Shown: positions 32,542 through 41,851, counted from the first letter of the stretch. The stretch: 64,000 nucleotides of DNA from JBBROS01 sp963752225 (GCA_963752225.1 CAVVXS010000011.1:9836-73835), one strand, 5' to 3'. Notes: generated by a model not told the origin, from the sequence alone. Numbers and translations are program-made.

Positions 32542-33666
32542 GTGATCCTCTCCTACCGATACCGGCTGTATCCGACCATGGCGCAGGGGCTGGCGCTGGG
32601 CGAGATGCTGGCCGATTTCTGCGAGTTGTACAACTGCGCGCTGGAGCATCGGATCAGCGCCTACGCCAAGGGTGCGACCGTCCGGCGCTACGACCAGTCG
32701 GCATCGCTGCCTGAGATCAGGCGCGAGCTTCCCAACCAGGGGCGATGGTCGGCGACGGCGCAGCAGCAGGTGCTCCACCGTCTCGACAAGGCGTATGCGG
32801 CCTTCTTCAGGCGAGTGAAGCATGGCGGCGCGGCAGGCTTTCCCCGGTTCAGGGCGCGCGCTCGCTACCACGCGGCTGACTTCCGGGTCGGTGACGGCAT
32901 GACGCTGCGGAAGTCGGGCAAGATCGGCTTCGTCGGCGCGCCCGGCGAGATCAAGGTGAAATGGCACCGCGCGCTGCCGAGCGTGCCGAAGTCGGCGATC
33001 CTGAGCCGCAATGCGGGCAAATGGTTCGTCGTCCTGCATGTGGACGTGCAGCCGATCGAGCGCGCCGGCCCCGATAGCGTCGGTATCGACCTCGGGCTGG
33101 CCAGCCTCGTGGCGCTCTCGAACGGCGAAACCGTCGCCCGGCAGAACATCACCAAGCGCAACGCGGCCCAGCTCCGGCGGGCGCAGCGCGCCCTGGCCCG
33201 ATGCAAGCGCCGGTCGAAGTCGAGACGACACCGTAAGGCCGTCGTTGCCAAGCTGCAGGCCCACATCGCCAACGCGCGCCGGGACAGCCTGCACAAATTG
33301 TCGGCCTTGATCGTGGCTCGCTTCGGGCGGATCGCGATTGAGGATCTGAACGTCAAGGGCCTGGCGGGTGGGATGCTCGCCAAGCCCGTGAACGATGCCG
33401 CGTGGTCGATGTTGACCAACATGCTCGCATACAAAGCTGCAAACGCTGGGTGCGAGTTGGTCAAGGTCGATCCGAGGTGGACAAGCCAGATGTGTCCGGA
33501 CTGCGGCACGATCGCCAAAAAGACGCTCGCCGAGAGGACGCACCGCTGCCCGTGTGGCTGCGTTCTCGACCGCGACGTTGCGGCGGCGATCGCGGTGCAT
33601 GACCGGGCATTCGGACGACGGCATGGAGCGTGCCGCGAAGCGCCGAGCCAGCGGGTTGCCGCATAG
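32542..33666 (+). CDS. tnpB: TnpB, RNA-guided nuclease of IS605-type element
   Basis: A 374-residue TnpB. The N-terminal domain (YRYRLYPTMAQGLALGEMLA) leads to a split RuvC site: Asp in VGIDLGLASLVALSNG, Glu in RIAIEDLNVKGL, and the last Asp in CVLDRDVAAAIAVH. The zinc-finger cysteines are CPDCG and CPCGC. All catalytic residues are present. TnpB proteins use a right-end RNA (omega RNA) to cut target DNA and promote element retention. Start is GTG 32542, directly after the tnpA stop. Confidence 0.93.
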   Translation: MILSYRYRLYPTMAQGLALGEMLADFCELYNCALEHRISAYAKGATVRRYDQSASLPEIRRELPNQGRWSATAQQQVLHRLDKAYAAFFRRVKHGGAAGFPRFRARARYHAADFRVGDGMTLRKSGKIGFVGAPGEIKVKWHRALPSVPKSAILSRNAGKWFVVLHVDVQPIERAGPDSVGIDLGLASLVALSNGETVARQNITKRNAAQLRRAQRALARCKRRSKSRRHRKAVVAKLQAHIANARRDSLHKLSALIVARFGRIAIEDLNVKGLAGGMLAKPVNDAAWSMLTNMLAYKAANAGCELVKVDPRWTSQMCPDCGTIAKKTLAERTHRCPCGCVLDRDVAAAIAVHDRAFGRRHGACREAPSQRVAA

Positions 33667-33699
33667 CTTGCTTCGGAAGCCGTCTGCGGAAGCTGACGG
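33560..33699 (+). ncRNA. putative omega RNA of the tnpB element
   Basis: TnpB systems make a guide-bearing RNA from the 3-prime end of tnpB and the right end, with the guide just outside the element. The region here ends with GCTTC-GGAAGC and CCGTC-TGCGGAAGCT-GACGG hairpins. Limits are estimates; no alignment was possible. Confidence 0.35.
33680..33699. repeat. right-end hairpin of the IS200/IS605 element
   Basis: CCGTC-TGCGGAAGCT-GACGG, sharing the 10-base loop and a 16-bp direct match (GTCTGCGGAAGCTGAC) with the left end. It marks the right subterminal palindrome; the tnpB guide should begin a few bases downstream. Confidence 0.75.
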
Positions 33700-33927
33700 T
33701 GTGTTCACGCTGCGCCCTCTGTTTTCGCCTCGATAACACGCGGCGCCCGACCGGCGGACACAATTCCGCCAACGGCCTCGGCCGCCACGGCCCGCGCGGC
33801 GATCTCCTGCGGGACCCGGCGAACCATTCCTGCGGCAATCCGTAAAGACAGGGTCAACGCCCGCGGAGAAGAAGGCGTCGGCCTGCTTGGCGTGCGGGGC
33901 GTTGGCGAGCATGGAGGAGGAACGACG

Positions 33928-34344
33928 ATGGTGAAGACCGTGACCCTGTTGAGCTTGCTCGTCGTGACGGGATGCGCAGGCTTGTCCCATGAACCCCCGG
34001 TTTCGTTGGCCCAAACCATGGGCGCCGGACCTCCCGAGCAGCAGCCGCAATCCCCCAACAGCCTGCCGCTCGGCTCACAGGTGAACGCGCCGTTCACCTC
34101 GTCGATTGGTTCGATCAACACCCGCGTGGGCCCGGCATCCGGCCCGGCGCCGGTGACCTCGCAGAAGCAGCCTCTCGTCGGGACGGGCACCGCGACGGCG
34201 CCGGCAACGCCGAGAAGCGTCACCAACTCGGTACTGAGCGCTCTGATTCTGGACAGTCCGAAGCCGGGCGAGAGCGGTTCCGGCCATCAGGCCGCCCGCT
34301 CGGCGAGCGGTTTGCGCCGATCCGTCCCGCTCCGCCGGGCGTAG
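33928..34344 (+). CDS. small Pro/Ser-rich lipoprotein of unknown function
   Basis: A 138-residue protein with a lipoprotein signal, TVTLLSLLVVTGC. The rest is rich in Pro, Gln, Ser and Thr (EQQPQSPNSLPLGSQ, SQKQPLVGTG) and likely unstructured. ATG 33928 follows a GGAGGAGGAACG ribosome-binding site. The 3-prime 58 bp overlap the convergent MFS gene, so the normal C-terminus may be lost by a frameshift. No family recognised. Confidence 0.55.
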   Translation: MVKTVTLLSLLVVTGCAGLSHEPPVSLAQTMGAGPPEQQPQSPNSLPLGSQVNAPFTSSIGSINTRVGPASGPAPVTSQKQPLVGTGTATAPATPRSVTNSVLSALILDSPKPGESGSGHQAARSASGLRRSVPLRRA

Positions 34345-35627
34345 GCTCGCCAGCAGAGCGTCAGGGCGATGGCGCCGTTCAGCGCGTTCCAGGCGATCCC
34401 GTTGGCGAAAGCCAGCCGGTACGAGCCGACTTGGTCGAAGATGGCACCGGTCATCCAGCCGCCCAGCGCCATGCCGACGATGGTCGCCGCCAGCACCATC
34501 CCGACCTTCAGGCCCGCGCCCTGCGCCGGGAAATACTCGCGCACGATGATCGCGTAGCTTGGCACGATGCCGCCCTGGAACAGCCCGAACAGGCCGGAGA
34601 TCACGTAAAGCGACGTCAGCGAGTCGAAGAACAGGAACAGCGACAGCGACGCCATCTGCAGCAAGGAGCCGGCGAGCAGGGTCGGCAGACCGCCGAGGCG
34701 GTCGGCGATCCAGCCGGAGCCGATGCGACTGACGATGCCGAGCCCCAGCATCAGCGACAGCATCTCGGCGCCGCGCGCCGGGCCGTAGCCGAGGTCGCCG
34801 CAATAGGCGACGATGTGCACCTGGGGCATCGACATCGCGACGCAGCAGCTCAGGCCCGCAGCCACCAGCAGCGCCAGCAGCATGCCCGGAGCCAGCCCCA
34901 GCCGCGCCCGCGAGGTCGCCGTCGCGGCGGCGCCGGCGGCGGCCTGCTGATTCGGCGGGGCGGCGCGCAGCAGCCACGCGAGGGGCGGGACCGTGAGCAG
35001 CACCACGGCGCCGATGCCGAGCTCGGTCGACCGCCAGCCGACCGATTGCGTGGCTGCGGCGACGATCGGCGGCCAGATCGCGCCGGCCAGGTAGTTGCCC
35101 GCCGCCGCGATCGACACGGCAAGGCCGCGCCGGCGGCGGAACCACAACGAGGCGTCGGCCATGACCGGCCCGAACAGCGCCCCCGAGCCGAGGGCGCCGA
35201 TCAGCACGCCATGGATCAGCGCATAGGTGAGCAGGTCGCCGGTGCGGCTGGCCAGGGCGTAGCCGGCCGCGAGGGTGGCGCCGGCCACGGCGGCGACCGG
35301 GGCGATGCCGAAGCGGTCGGTGGCGCGGCCCATCACGACGTTGCCGGCGGCAAAGCCCAGCATTGTCAGCGTGTAGGGCAGGGCGGCCCCGGCCCGCTGC
35401 GCGCCGAACTCCGCCTGCACGGCCGGCAGCGTGACCACGATTGACCACAAGCCGACGCCGCCGATCGAGCTCACGAGCAGCAGCAGCCCGAGCCGCGCCC
35501 AGGATGCGCGAGTGTCCAGCGTTCCTCTCCCCTTGGTTATTTGCGGCAGAGTGCTGTCCTGCCTCAGAAAACTCGTAGTCGAATTCTGGCAAGCAGGCCA
35601 CCAAGCCCCTGTCGTCCGGTCTTCCAT
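34287..35627 (-). CDS. major facilitator superfamily transporter
   Basis: About 446 residues with twelve predicted helices. The loop motif after helix 2 is GNVVMGRATDRFGIAPVAAV (G-R-x-x-D-R-x-G), repeated in the second half as RIGSGWIADRLGGLPTLLAG. IVVTLPAVQAEFGAQRAGAALPY fits the oxalate/formate or monocarboxylate-type subfamily. The first ~40 residues lack conservation, so the start may lie further in. Substrate unknown. Confidence 0.82.
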   Translation of the reverse strand: MEDRTTGAWWPACQNSTTSFLRQDSTLPQITKGRGTLDTRASWARLGLLLLVSSIGGVGLWSIVVTLPAVQAEFGAQRAGAALPYTLTMLGFAAGNVVMGRATDRFGIAPVAAVAGATLAAGYALASRTGDLLTYALIHGVLIGALGSGALFGPVMADASLWFRRRRGLAVSIAAAGNYLAGAIWPPIVAAATQSVGWRSTELGIGAVVLLTVPPLAWLLRAAPPNQQAAAGAAATATSRARLGLAPGMLLALLVAAGLSCCVAMSMPQVHIVAYCGDLGYGPARGAEMLSLMLGLGIVSRIGSGWIADRLGGLPTLLAGSLLQMASLSLFLFFDSLTSLYVISGLFGLFQGGIVPSYAIIVREYFPAQGAGLKVGMVLAATIVGMALGGWMTGAIFDQVGSYRLAFANGIAWNALNGAIALTLCWRAYARRSGTDRRKPLAERAA

Positions 35628-35674
35628 GCCCGCATTCTCAGTCAGGCGCGCTGCGGCAGCCCCGAGAACGAGCC

Positions 35675-37696
35675 CTACTTGGCCGTGATGACGTCGCGGA
35701 TGCGGGTGGCCAGCGTGTCCATCGCGAACGGCTTGGTCAGGATGTGCATGCCGGGTTCCGGTTGGCCGTTGCGGAAGACCGTGTTCTCGGCAAACCCGGT
35801 GATGAAGATCACCTTCAGCTCCGGGCGGACGGCCCGGCCGGCGTCGGCGACTTGACGGCCGTTCAACCCGGCCGGCAGGCCGACGTCGGTGATCAGCAGG
35901 TCGATGCGCTGGTCCGAGCGCAGGATGTCGACGCCGGTGAAGCCGTCGGCGGCTTCGATGGCGGCATAGCCCAGATCGCCCAGCACCTCGACCACCAGCA
36001 TGCGCACCGTCAACTCGTCGTCCACCACCAGGACGGTCTCGCCGGCGTTGGCCCGCGGCACGTCCCCGGCCGGGGCGGCGGCGTCCTGGCTATCGGCCGG
36101 GCCCTGATGGCGCGGCAAGTAAAGGCACACCGTGGTGCCCTGGCCGGGCTCGGAATAGATCCGCGCCTGCCCGCCGGACTGACGCACGAAGCCGTAGATC
36201 ATGGACAAGCCCAGCCCCGTGCCCGAGCCGATGGGCTTGGTGGTGAAGAACGGATCGAAGGCACGGCGGATCACCTCCGGCTCCATGCCGATGCCGGTGT
36301 CGCGGACGCTCAAGGTCGCGTACTCGCCAGGGTTCATGTCGCGCTGCTGCGCGGCGCGCGCATCGATCGACAGGTTGGCGGTCTCGATGGTCAGCGTGCC
36401 GCCTTGCGGCATCGCGTCGCGGGCGTTGATGCACAGGTTGAGCAGCGCGTTCTCCAGTTGTCCCGGATCGATGAAGGTCGTCCACAAATCGGGGTCGGAC
36501 ACGACCTCCACGCTCATCGCCGGGCCCATGGTGCGGCGCACCAGCTCCTCCATCTCTGCCACCAGGCGGTTGATGTCGGTCGGCTTGGCCACCAGCGTCT
36601 GCTGGCGCGAAAACGCCAGCAGACGATGCGTCAGCGCGGCTGCGCGCTTCGCCGCACCCTGCGCCGCGTCGATGTAGCGGGCGAGGTCGCCGGTGCGGCC
36701 TTGCGCAGCCCGCACCCCGAGCAGCTCGAGGCTGCCGGTGATCCCCGTCAGCAGGTTGTTGAAATCGTGTGCCAGGCCGCCGGTCAGCTGGCCGACTGCC
36801 TGCATCTTCTGCGATTGCCGCAGCGCTTCCTCGGCAAAGCGGCGCTCGGTGATGTCCATGATCACGCCGGCCAGGCGCGGCGCGGCATCAGGTTCCACTT
36901 CGATAAGTTTGCCGCGCTTGGAAATCCACCGCAACTCGCCATCGGCACGGCGGATCTTGCAGTCCAGATCGAGCGTGCCGATGACATCCATTTTCCGGAA
37001 CGCGGCCTGGGCGTGGTCGCGGTCTTCCTCGATGACGTGGTCCAGGAACGTGTCGGCGGTCCAGGACGGCAGCGGTTCGGCATAGCCGAAGATGCGGTCG
37101 TGGCCGGGCGTGCGGCGAATGAGGCGGCTGGACAGGTCGAGCTCCCACGACCCCATGCCGGCCGCTTCCAGCGCGAAATCCAGGCTGTCGCGCGCCTGCG
37201 CCAGTTCGCGTGCCCGGTCCTGCACGCGTTTCTCCAACGTCTCGTTGAGCTCCTGCAGCAGGAGCTCGTTGTTCCGCCGTTCCTCCAGGTAGGCGCGGGC
37301 CTGGTATTGGCGGCGCCGGCCGCGCAGTGCGGATGTGACGCTGCTCAGCAGGGTTTCCGCGTTGATCGGCCGTTCGAGGATGATGACATTGCCCAGGCGA
37401 TCCAGCGTGCCCGCGGCAACCGCCGACCGCCGGCCGATCTGCTTGGTGGCGAGGACGATCACCGGGATGTCCGACCAGGGCGGCTGATCCTCGACCCGGG
37501 CGAACAGGGCCGGCAGCTCGGGGCCGGCGAGCGCTTCCTCGGTAACGAGGATGGCGCCCGCATCTCTGGCCAGCCGCGCATTGAGCGCAGCCAAGCCATC
37601 GTAGACCATGCAGCTTACGCCCCCGCGCTGCAGCACCTGCTCGATGATCGCGGCGTCACGTCCCTTGGGCGCCAGGATCAGGACGGATTCAGTCAT
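35675..37696 (-). CDS. hybrid sensor histidine kinase with PAS and two receiver-like domains
   Basis: A 673-residue soluble kinase. Residues 1-125 form a degenerate receiver-like domain (VLILAPKGRDAAIIEQVLQR, PWSDIPVIVLATKQ). A coiled coil, then a PAS domain (residues ~170-290, DFALEAAGMGSWELDLSSRL), precedes HisKA with phospho-His in VGQLTGGLAHDFNNLLTGI. The ATPase domain has N, G1 (VRDTGIGMEPE) and G2 (GSGTGLGLSM) boxes. A C-terminal receiver has TVLVVDDELTVRML with the Asp pocket and IDLLITDVGLPAGLNG. No membrane segment. It lies 11 bp after the KaiC-like gene, in one operon. Confidence 0.88.
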   Translation of the reverse strand: MTESVLILAPKGRDAAIIEQVLQRGGVSCMVYDGLAALNARLARDAGAILVTEEALAGPELPALFARVEDQPPWSDIPVIVLATKQIGRRSAVAAGTLDRLGNVIILERPINAETLLSSVTSALRGRRRQYQARAYLEERRNNELLLQELNETLEKRVQDRARELAQARDSLDFALEAAGMGSWELDLSSRLIRRTPGHDRIFGYAEPLPSWTADTFLDHVIEEDRDHAQAAFRKMDVIGTLDLDCKIRRADGELRWISKRGKLIEVEPDAAPRLAGVIMDITERRFAEEALRQSQKMQAVGQLTGGLAHDFNNLLTGITGSLELLGVRAAQGRTGDLARYIDAAQGAAKRAAALTHRLLAFSRQQTLVAKPTDINRLVAEMEELVRRTMGPAMSVEVVSDPDLWTTFIDPGQLENALLNLCINARDAMPQGGTLTIETANLSIDARAAQQRDMNPGEYATLSVRDTGIGMEPEVIRRAFDPFFTTKPIGSGTGLGLSMIYGFVRQSGGQARIYSEPGQGTTVCLYLPRHQGPADSQDAAAPAGDVPRANAGETVLVVDDELTVRMLVVEVLGDLGYAAIEAADGFTGVDILRSDQRIDLLITDVGLPAGLNGRQVADAGRAVRPELKVIFITGFAENTVFRNGQPEPGMHILTKPFAMDTLATRIRDVITAK

Positions 37697-37707
37697 TATG
37701 GCCGCGT

Positions 37708-39216
37708 TCAGCCGGGCGACTTGGACTTGCCGGACAACATCTCCATGCGGCCGCGATAGCTGGGGACGCCCCCCATCACACCCTCGAAATCGGTCAGCGG
37801 GTCGCCGACGCGAAGGCCGCCACGACCCAGTTGCAGCTCCCGGATCGTCCGCTCATGCGCGCTGCTGCGGCTTTTCAGAACGGAAACCGCCGTGCGGATG
37901 GTGCCGTGCGCTTCGAAGAAGCGGAATAGCATGACCGTATCGCTCAGGTAGCTCAGGTCGATGTCGGAGCGGACTTCGCCGACGAAGCCGTGCTGGCCCA
38001 GCACGAGGATGCTCTTGACGCCTCGCTGACCGAGGTAGCTGAGCAACTCGTGTAGCTGCAGCAGCAGGAACTGCTCGCCGGGCATGGACTGCATATACGC
38101 GTTGAGGCTGTCGATCACGAGCGTGGTGGCGCCGTTCTCCTCCACCGCCATCCGGATCAGGGCGGAAAACTCGCCCGGCGACAGAGCGGCCGGATCGATC
38201 TGCTGCAGCTTCAGCTGGCCGCTATCCAGGTAACCCTGCACATCGAGCCCGAGTGCCAAGCTGCGCGCCAGCAGGGTGCCGATGCCTTCGTCGAACAGGT
38301 AGTAGGTCGCCTTCTCGCCCCGCTGCAGCGCAGCCAGCACGCAGCTGATCGACGTCGTGGTCTTGCCGACGCCGGACGGTCCCATCAGCAAAGTGTTGGT
38401 GCCCGGCGTCAGCCCGCCGCCCAGCAACGCGTCCAGCCCGGCATTGCCGGTGGAGGAAAACGTCGTCTCGAACCCGCTCCGGTGTTCGGAGGCCACGAGT
38501 TGCGGGTAGACGGTGAGCCCGCCGGTGTCGAGCGTGACGTCATGGTAGCCGCCGCGGAACTTGATGCCGCGCATCTTGATCACCCGCAGCCGGCGCCGTT
38601 CCGCTCCGAACTCCCGCGGGATCTGCTCCAGCGAGATCACACCGTGCGCGATGCTGTGCAGCTGCAGGTCGTGCGCATCCGCCGTCCGGTCGTCGAGCAT
38701 CAGCACCGTGCATTCCCGCGTCGAGAAGAACTGCTTCAGCGCCAGGATCTGCCGGCGGTACCGCAGCGGGCTCTGCGCGAGCAGGCGCATCTCCGACAAG
38801 CTGTCGAACACAACCCGGCGCGGCCGCAGCTCTTCCACCCGGCGCATCACGTCGCGCGTCGTCTCGCCCAGCTCGACTTCCGAGGGATGCAGCACGGATT
38901 GCTCGCTATCCGGGTCCATGCCGAACTCGTTGACAAGTTCGTACAGCGTGAGCCCGTCCAGCGACCAGTTATGGGTCGCGGCGACGGCGCGCAATTCCGC
39001 CTCCGTTTCGGAGAGGGTGATGTAGAGGCCCGCTTCGCCCTGGCGCGCGCCTTCGAGCAGGAACTGCAGGGACAACGTGGTCTTGCCGGTGCCTGGATGG
39101 CCCTCGACCAGGTAAACCCGGTCGCGCGTCAGCCCACCACTGAGAATATTGTCGAGCCCCGGTATGCCAACGGAAACGCGCGGGGAAAGGGTGGACGGCG
39201 GAAACGGGTCGGCCAC
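37708..39216 (-). CDS. KaiC-like double-domain ATPase
   Basis: A protein of about 502 residues with two tandem RecA/KaiC domains. Walker A motifs are GHPGTGKTTLSLQFLLEG and GPSGVGKTTTSISCVLAALQ; GIPGLDNILSGGLTRDRVYL and TGNAGLDALLGGGLTPGTN are the KaiC entry motifs. Walker B-like stretches are RVVFDSLSEMRLLAQ and TLVIDSLNAYMQ. GTG 39216 is chosen (GAAAGGTG ten bases upstream); the frame is open to 39324. No kaiA or kaiB is here. The adjacent kinase suggests a light, redox or stress switch, as in other alphaproteobacterial KaiC-kinase pairs. Confidence 0.87.
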   Translation of the reverse strand: MADPFPPSTLSPRVSVGIPGLDNILSGGLTRDRVYLVEGHPGTGKTTLSLQFLLEGARQGEAGLYITLSETEAELRAVAATHNWSLDGLTLYELVNEFGMDPDSEQSVLHPSEVELGETTRDVMRRVEELRPRRVVFDSLSEMRLLAQSPLRYRRQILALKQFFSTRECTVLMLDDRTADAHDLQLHSIAHGVISLEQIPREFGAERRRLRVIKMRGIKFRGGYHDVTLDTGGLTVYPQLVASEHRSGFETTFSSTGNAGLDALLGGGLTPGTNTLLMGPSGVGKTTTSISCVLAALQRGEKATYYLFDEGIGTLLARSLALGLDVQGYLDSGQLKLQQIDPAALSPGEFSALIRMAVEENGATTLVIDSLNAYMQSMPGEQFLLLQLHELLSYLGQRGVKSILVLGQHGFVGEVRSDIDLSYLSDTVMLFRFFEAHGTIRTAVSVLKSRSSAHERTIRELQLGRGGLRVGDPLTDFEGVMGGVPSYRGRMEMLSGKSKSPG

Positions 39217-39501
39217 GAGAATAATGCACCTTTCAGAACTAATCAGGACCATACAAGGTCGGTTGGGCGCGGTCATCTGCCTGACCCATTCAGATGCAAT
39301 GCTCGCAAGACACGGGTTTTGCAATCGAACCCAGTGTCGGGTCTTAAATCACAACGTCAATGGCGGGCGGTTCGCCGTCCGGGCAAGCGGGCCGGGCCGG
39401 GCGTCGTTCCGAGTGCCCCGCGCGCAAGCCTATTGGACAGTGGCAAGGAGCGCGGTTACGCAATATGCCTGGGGCGGAAAGCTGCCCAACCGGAGGTTTC
39501 G

Positions 39502-39896
39502 ATGAGCGCGGCGGGAGCCGCTACGGAACCGGCCGGGGCGGCGCACCAGCACGAGGACCACGGCTGGGAGCCGTGCGACGGCTTGGAGCGGACCGCCTAC
39601 ACCGCGCTTGCCGATATCCTTGCCGCGGTCGGCTACAGGCTGCTGCTCGCGGCGGCGTTCGCGCTGCAGGGCAGTCACCGGGCGAACCGGGCTGTGGTGG
39701 AGCCTGGCCGGTGCTGGCCGTGCTGCTGATCGCCTCGCCCCCTTTGGGCGCACCGCAGCCCGCCGAACCCGGCAGCGCCGCGCCTGAAGCCTTGGCGCAC
39801 CAGTTCACCGTGGCGGTGACGGTGGTGAGCTTTCTGGGCTGGGCCGTGCTCGGCAGCTCGACGGCGTTCTTTTACCGGCGGTTCAGCACCGCCTGA
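39502..39896 (+). pseudogene. CbtA (proposed cobalt transporter subunit) remnant
   Basis: ATG 39502 opens a frame with AAHQHEDHGWEPCDGLERTA and YTALADILAAVGYRLLLAAA, matching the His-rich loop and following helix of CbtA proteins. It stops early at 39727-39729. The neighbouring frame continues with PEALAHQFTVAVTVVSFLG and ends FYRRFSTA at 39896, matching the CbtA C-terminus. The middle is shortened and shifted, and the N-terminal helices are missing. Frameshift plus deletion, so a decayed gene; family call is by memory of the pattern. Confidence 0.5.
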
Positions 39897-39916
39897 GCTT
39901 GGGCCAGGCCCGGAAC

Positions 39917-41509
39917 CTACACCCCCGCCGGGTCGATCGTCGTCGCCCACAGCGCCGTATCGGCGACGTCGCGCAGCGTGACCGTCAGCTGCCGCGTCGT
40001 GCCGTCTACCCGCACGTGGCCGAAAAACTGCAGCCCGGCCGACGGCGGCAGGTTCTGCCCCTGCTCGGCGGTCGGCGCCTTCACGAACCGCAGCTGCGGG
40101 CCGAACGTCCCGTCGAGCTCGCCGGGGCCGAACGTGCCGGAATGGATGGGACCCGACACGAATTCCCAGAACGGCTCGAAATCCTGGAACTTTGCTTGCG
40201 ACGGGTCATACCAGTGCGCGGCCGTGTAGTGCACATCCGCGGTCAGCCAGACGGTGTTGCGCACCCGCTCGCGCTTGATGAAGCCGAGCAGGTCGGCGAT
40301 CTCGAGCTCGCGCCCGAGCGGCGGGCCGTTGTCGAGCTGGCTGATCGCTTCCGTGCCGAAATTGCGGGCCGCGTCGTAGACGACGTAGATGCTGATCGGC
40401 ATGTCGGCGGCGATGATCTTCCACGTCGCCTTCGACGCCTTCAGCTCCCGCTTCAGCCAGGCGATCTGCTGCGGCCCGAGGAAATAGGCGTCGGGACCGT
40501 AGCTGGTTTGGCGGTTGTCGCCGTTCGGCCCGCGGTAGCTGCGCATGTCGAGCATGAACACGTCGACCAGCGGGCCGTAGCCGATCTTGCGGTACACCCG
40601 CCCGGGCTCGAACGGGTTGGGGGCGATCGGATTGTACTCGTGGAACGCCCGGTGCGCGCGCGCCACCATCGGCAGGACGTTCTTTGCGGCGTATTTCTTG
40701 GCCAGGTGCTCGGCCCGGGTCAGCTCCTCTTCCGGCCACCAGTTGTTGGTGACCTCGTGGTCGTCGAACTGGACGAACATCGGCACTTGCGCGTTGAAGT
40801 CGCGTACGTTGCGGTCGAGCAGGTTGTACTTCCATTGCCCGCGATACTCGGCCAGCGTTTCGGCGGGCTTGGATTTCTCCTCCGTCACGAGGTTCTTCCA
40901 CATCGTCCCGTCCTTGAGCTTCACCTCGGCCTGCATCGGCCCGTCGGCGTAGACGGTGTCGCCGGAATGGATGAAGAAGTCGGGCTCGTGCCGCAGCATC
41001 GTGGCATAGGCGCGCATCCCGCCCCAATCCTCGTTGATGCCCCAGCCCTGGCCCGCGGTGTCGCCCGACCACACGAACGAAACCGAGCGGTTGTCGGCCG
41101 GCGCGGTGCGGAAGTGCCCGATGGAGGCTTCACCGCGGATCGCCGGCTCGGCGAGGTCCTGCGGCGTGACGCGGTAGAACACGTCCTGACCCGGCGGCAG
41201 CCCCTGCATTCCCATCTTCGCCGTCAGGTCGCTTTCCGGCAGGGCATCGGCGAACACGCTCCCGAGCACGTCCTTGAAGCTGTCGGTCGTCGCGAACTCG
41301 ACCCTCACCCGCGACGGCCGGCTGACGCGGGCCCACACCATGCCGCTATCGGCGCCGACGTCGCCGGACTGCAAGCCATGCGTAATGAGCGGACGGTCCG
41401 CGGCCCGGCTGATGGAGGGCGTGAACAGGCCGCCGCCGGCCAGGACAACGGAACTGCCGCCGACCAGCCGGCGGCGGGTGATCGTCGGACCGCTTTGCTT
41501 GACCATCAT
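39917..41509 (-). CDS. phoD: PhoD-like alkaline phosphatase D
   Basis: A 530-residue secreted phosphodiesterase/phosphomonoesterase of the PhoD family. A Tat signal, TRRRLVGGSSVVLAGGGLF, precedes the PhoD N-terminal domain (HGLQSGDVGADSGMVWARVS). Metal-binding motifs are VWSGDTAGQGWG, FFIHSGDTVYADGP, FVQFDDHEVTNNWWPEEE and VWLTADVHYTAAHWY. ATG 41509 with GGGGAGAAC just upstream is chosen. It releases phosphate from organic phosphates in the periplasm using Ca and Fe in known members. Confidence 0.9.
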   Translation of the reverse strand: MMVKQSGPTITRRRLVGGSSVVLAGGGLFTPSISRAADRPLITHGLQSGDVGADSGMVWARVSRPSRVRVEFATTDSFKDVLGSVFADALPESDLTAKMGMQGLPPGQDVFYRVTPQDLAEPAIRGEASIGHFRTAPADNRSVSFVWSGDTAGQGWGINEDWGGMRAYATMLRHEPDFFIHSGDTVYADGPMQAEVKLKDGTMWKNLVTEEKSKPAETLAEYRGQWKYNLLDRNVRDFNAQVPMFVQFDDHEVTNNWWPEEELTRAEHLAKKYAAKNVLPMVARAHRAFHEYNPIAPNPFEPGRVYRKIGYGPLVDVFMLDMRSYRGPNGDNRQTSYGPDAYFLGPQQIAWLKRELKASKATWKIIAADMPISIYVVYDAARNFGTEAISQLDNGPPLGRELEIADLLGFIKRERVRNTVWLTADVHYTAAHWYDPSQAKFQDFEPFWEFVSGPIHSGTFGPGELDGTFGPQLRFVKAPTAEQGQNLPPSAGLQFFGHVRVDGTTRQLTVTLRDVADTALWATTIDPAGV

Positions 41510-41528
41510 CGTTCTCCCCGCATCCCGT

Positions 41529-41813
41529 TCATCGATACACAGGCTTGCCATGACGGCGGCGTGATGTTGCGACAACGGTGGCGAGATCGGCCCCGGCTCG
41601 ACGCCGGGACGGCAGCGATAGTGGCGACGCCGGGTAAACGGGGCCCTCGCCCAACCGGGTCCAGCGTATGGCCTGAAAGGGCGGTCCGACGAGCGGACCC
41701 AGCACCGCCTCGACCTCGGCGACAGTGAGCAAGGCGCAGGCGTCGCGTCGGTTGCCGCCTCGGCCGTATGCCGGGCCAGGCGCGGCCGCACGCGGCGCAG
41801 GCGCTTGCGGCAT
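41529..41813 (-). CDS. small hypothetical protein, possibly damaged
   Basis: A 94-residue frame with RRDACALLTVAEVEAVLGPL and VGPPFQAIRW, a start seen in DUF3558-like periplasmic proteins. The second half is basic and without pattern, so a frameshift after about residue 50 is likely. It has no signal peptide in this frame. Doubtful. Confidence 0.3.
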   Translation of the reverse strand: MPQAPAPRAAAPGPAYGRGGNRRDACALLTVAEVEAVLGPLVGPPFQAIRWTRLGEGPVYPASPLSLPSRRRAGADLATVVATSRRRHGKPVYR

Positions 41814-41851
41814 ACCGGAGCCGGCCGGCTCCGGTATGCCTGACGGTCAGG

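Larger units (their letters stand above)
32058..33699 (+). mobile_element. IS200/IS605-family element (tnpA + tnpB)
   Basis: The element contains a HUH transposase gene (tnpA) and a tnpB gene, bounded by matching hairpins at 32058-32077 and 33680-33699. Limits are given at the hairpins because exact cleavage sites cannot be set from one copy; true ends lie several bases outside. No target duplication is expected for this family. It sits between the DJ-1 family gene start and a small lipoprotein gene. Both genes look intact, so it may be active. Confidence 0.85.
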
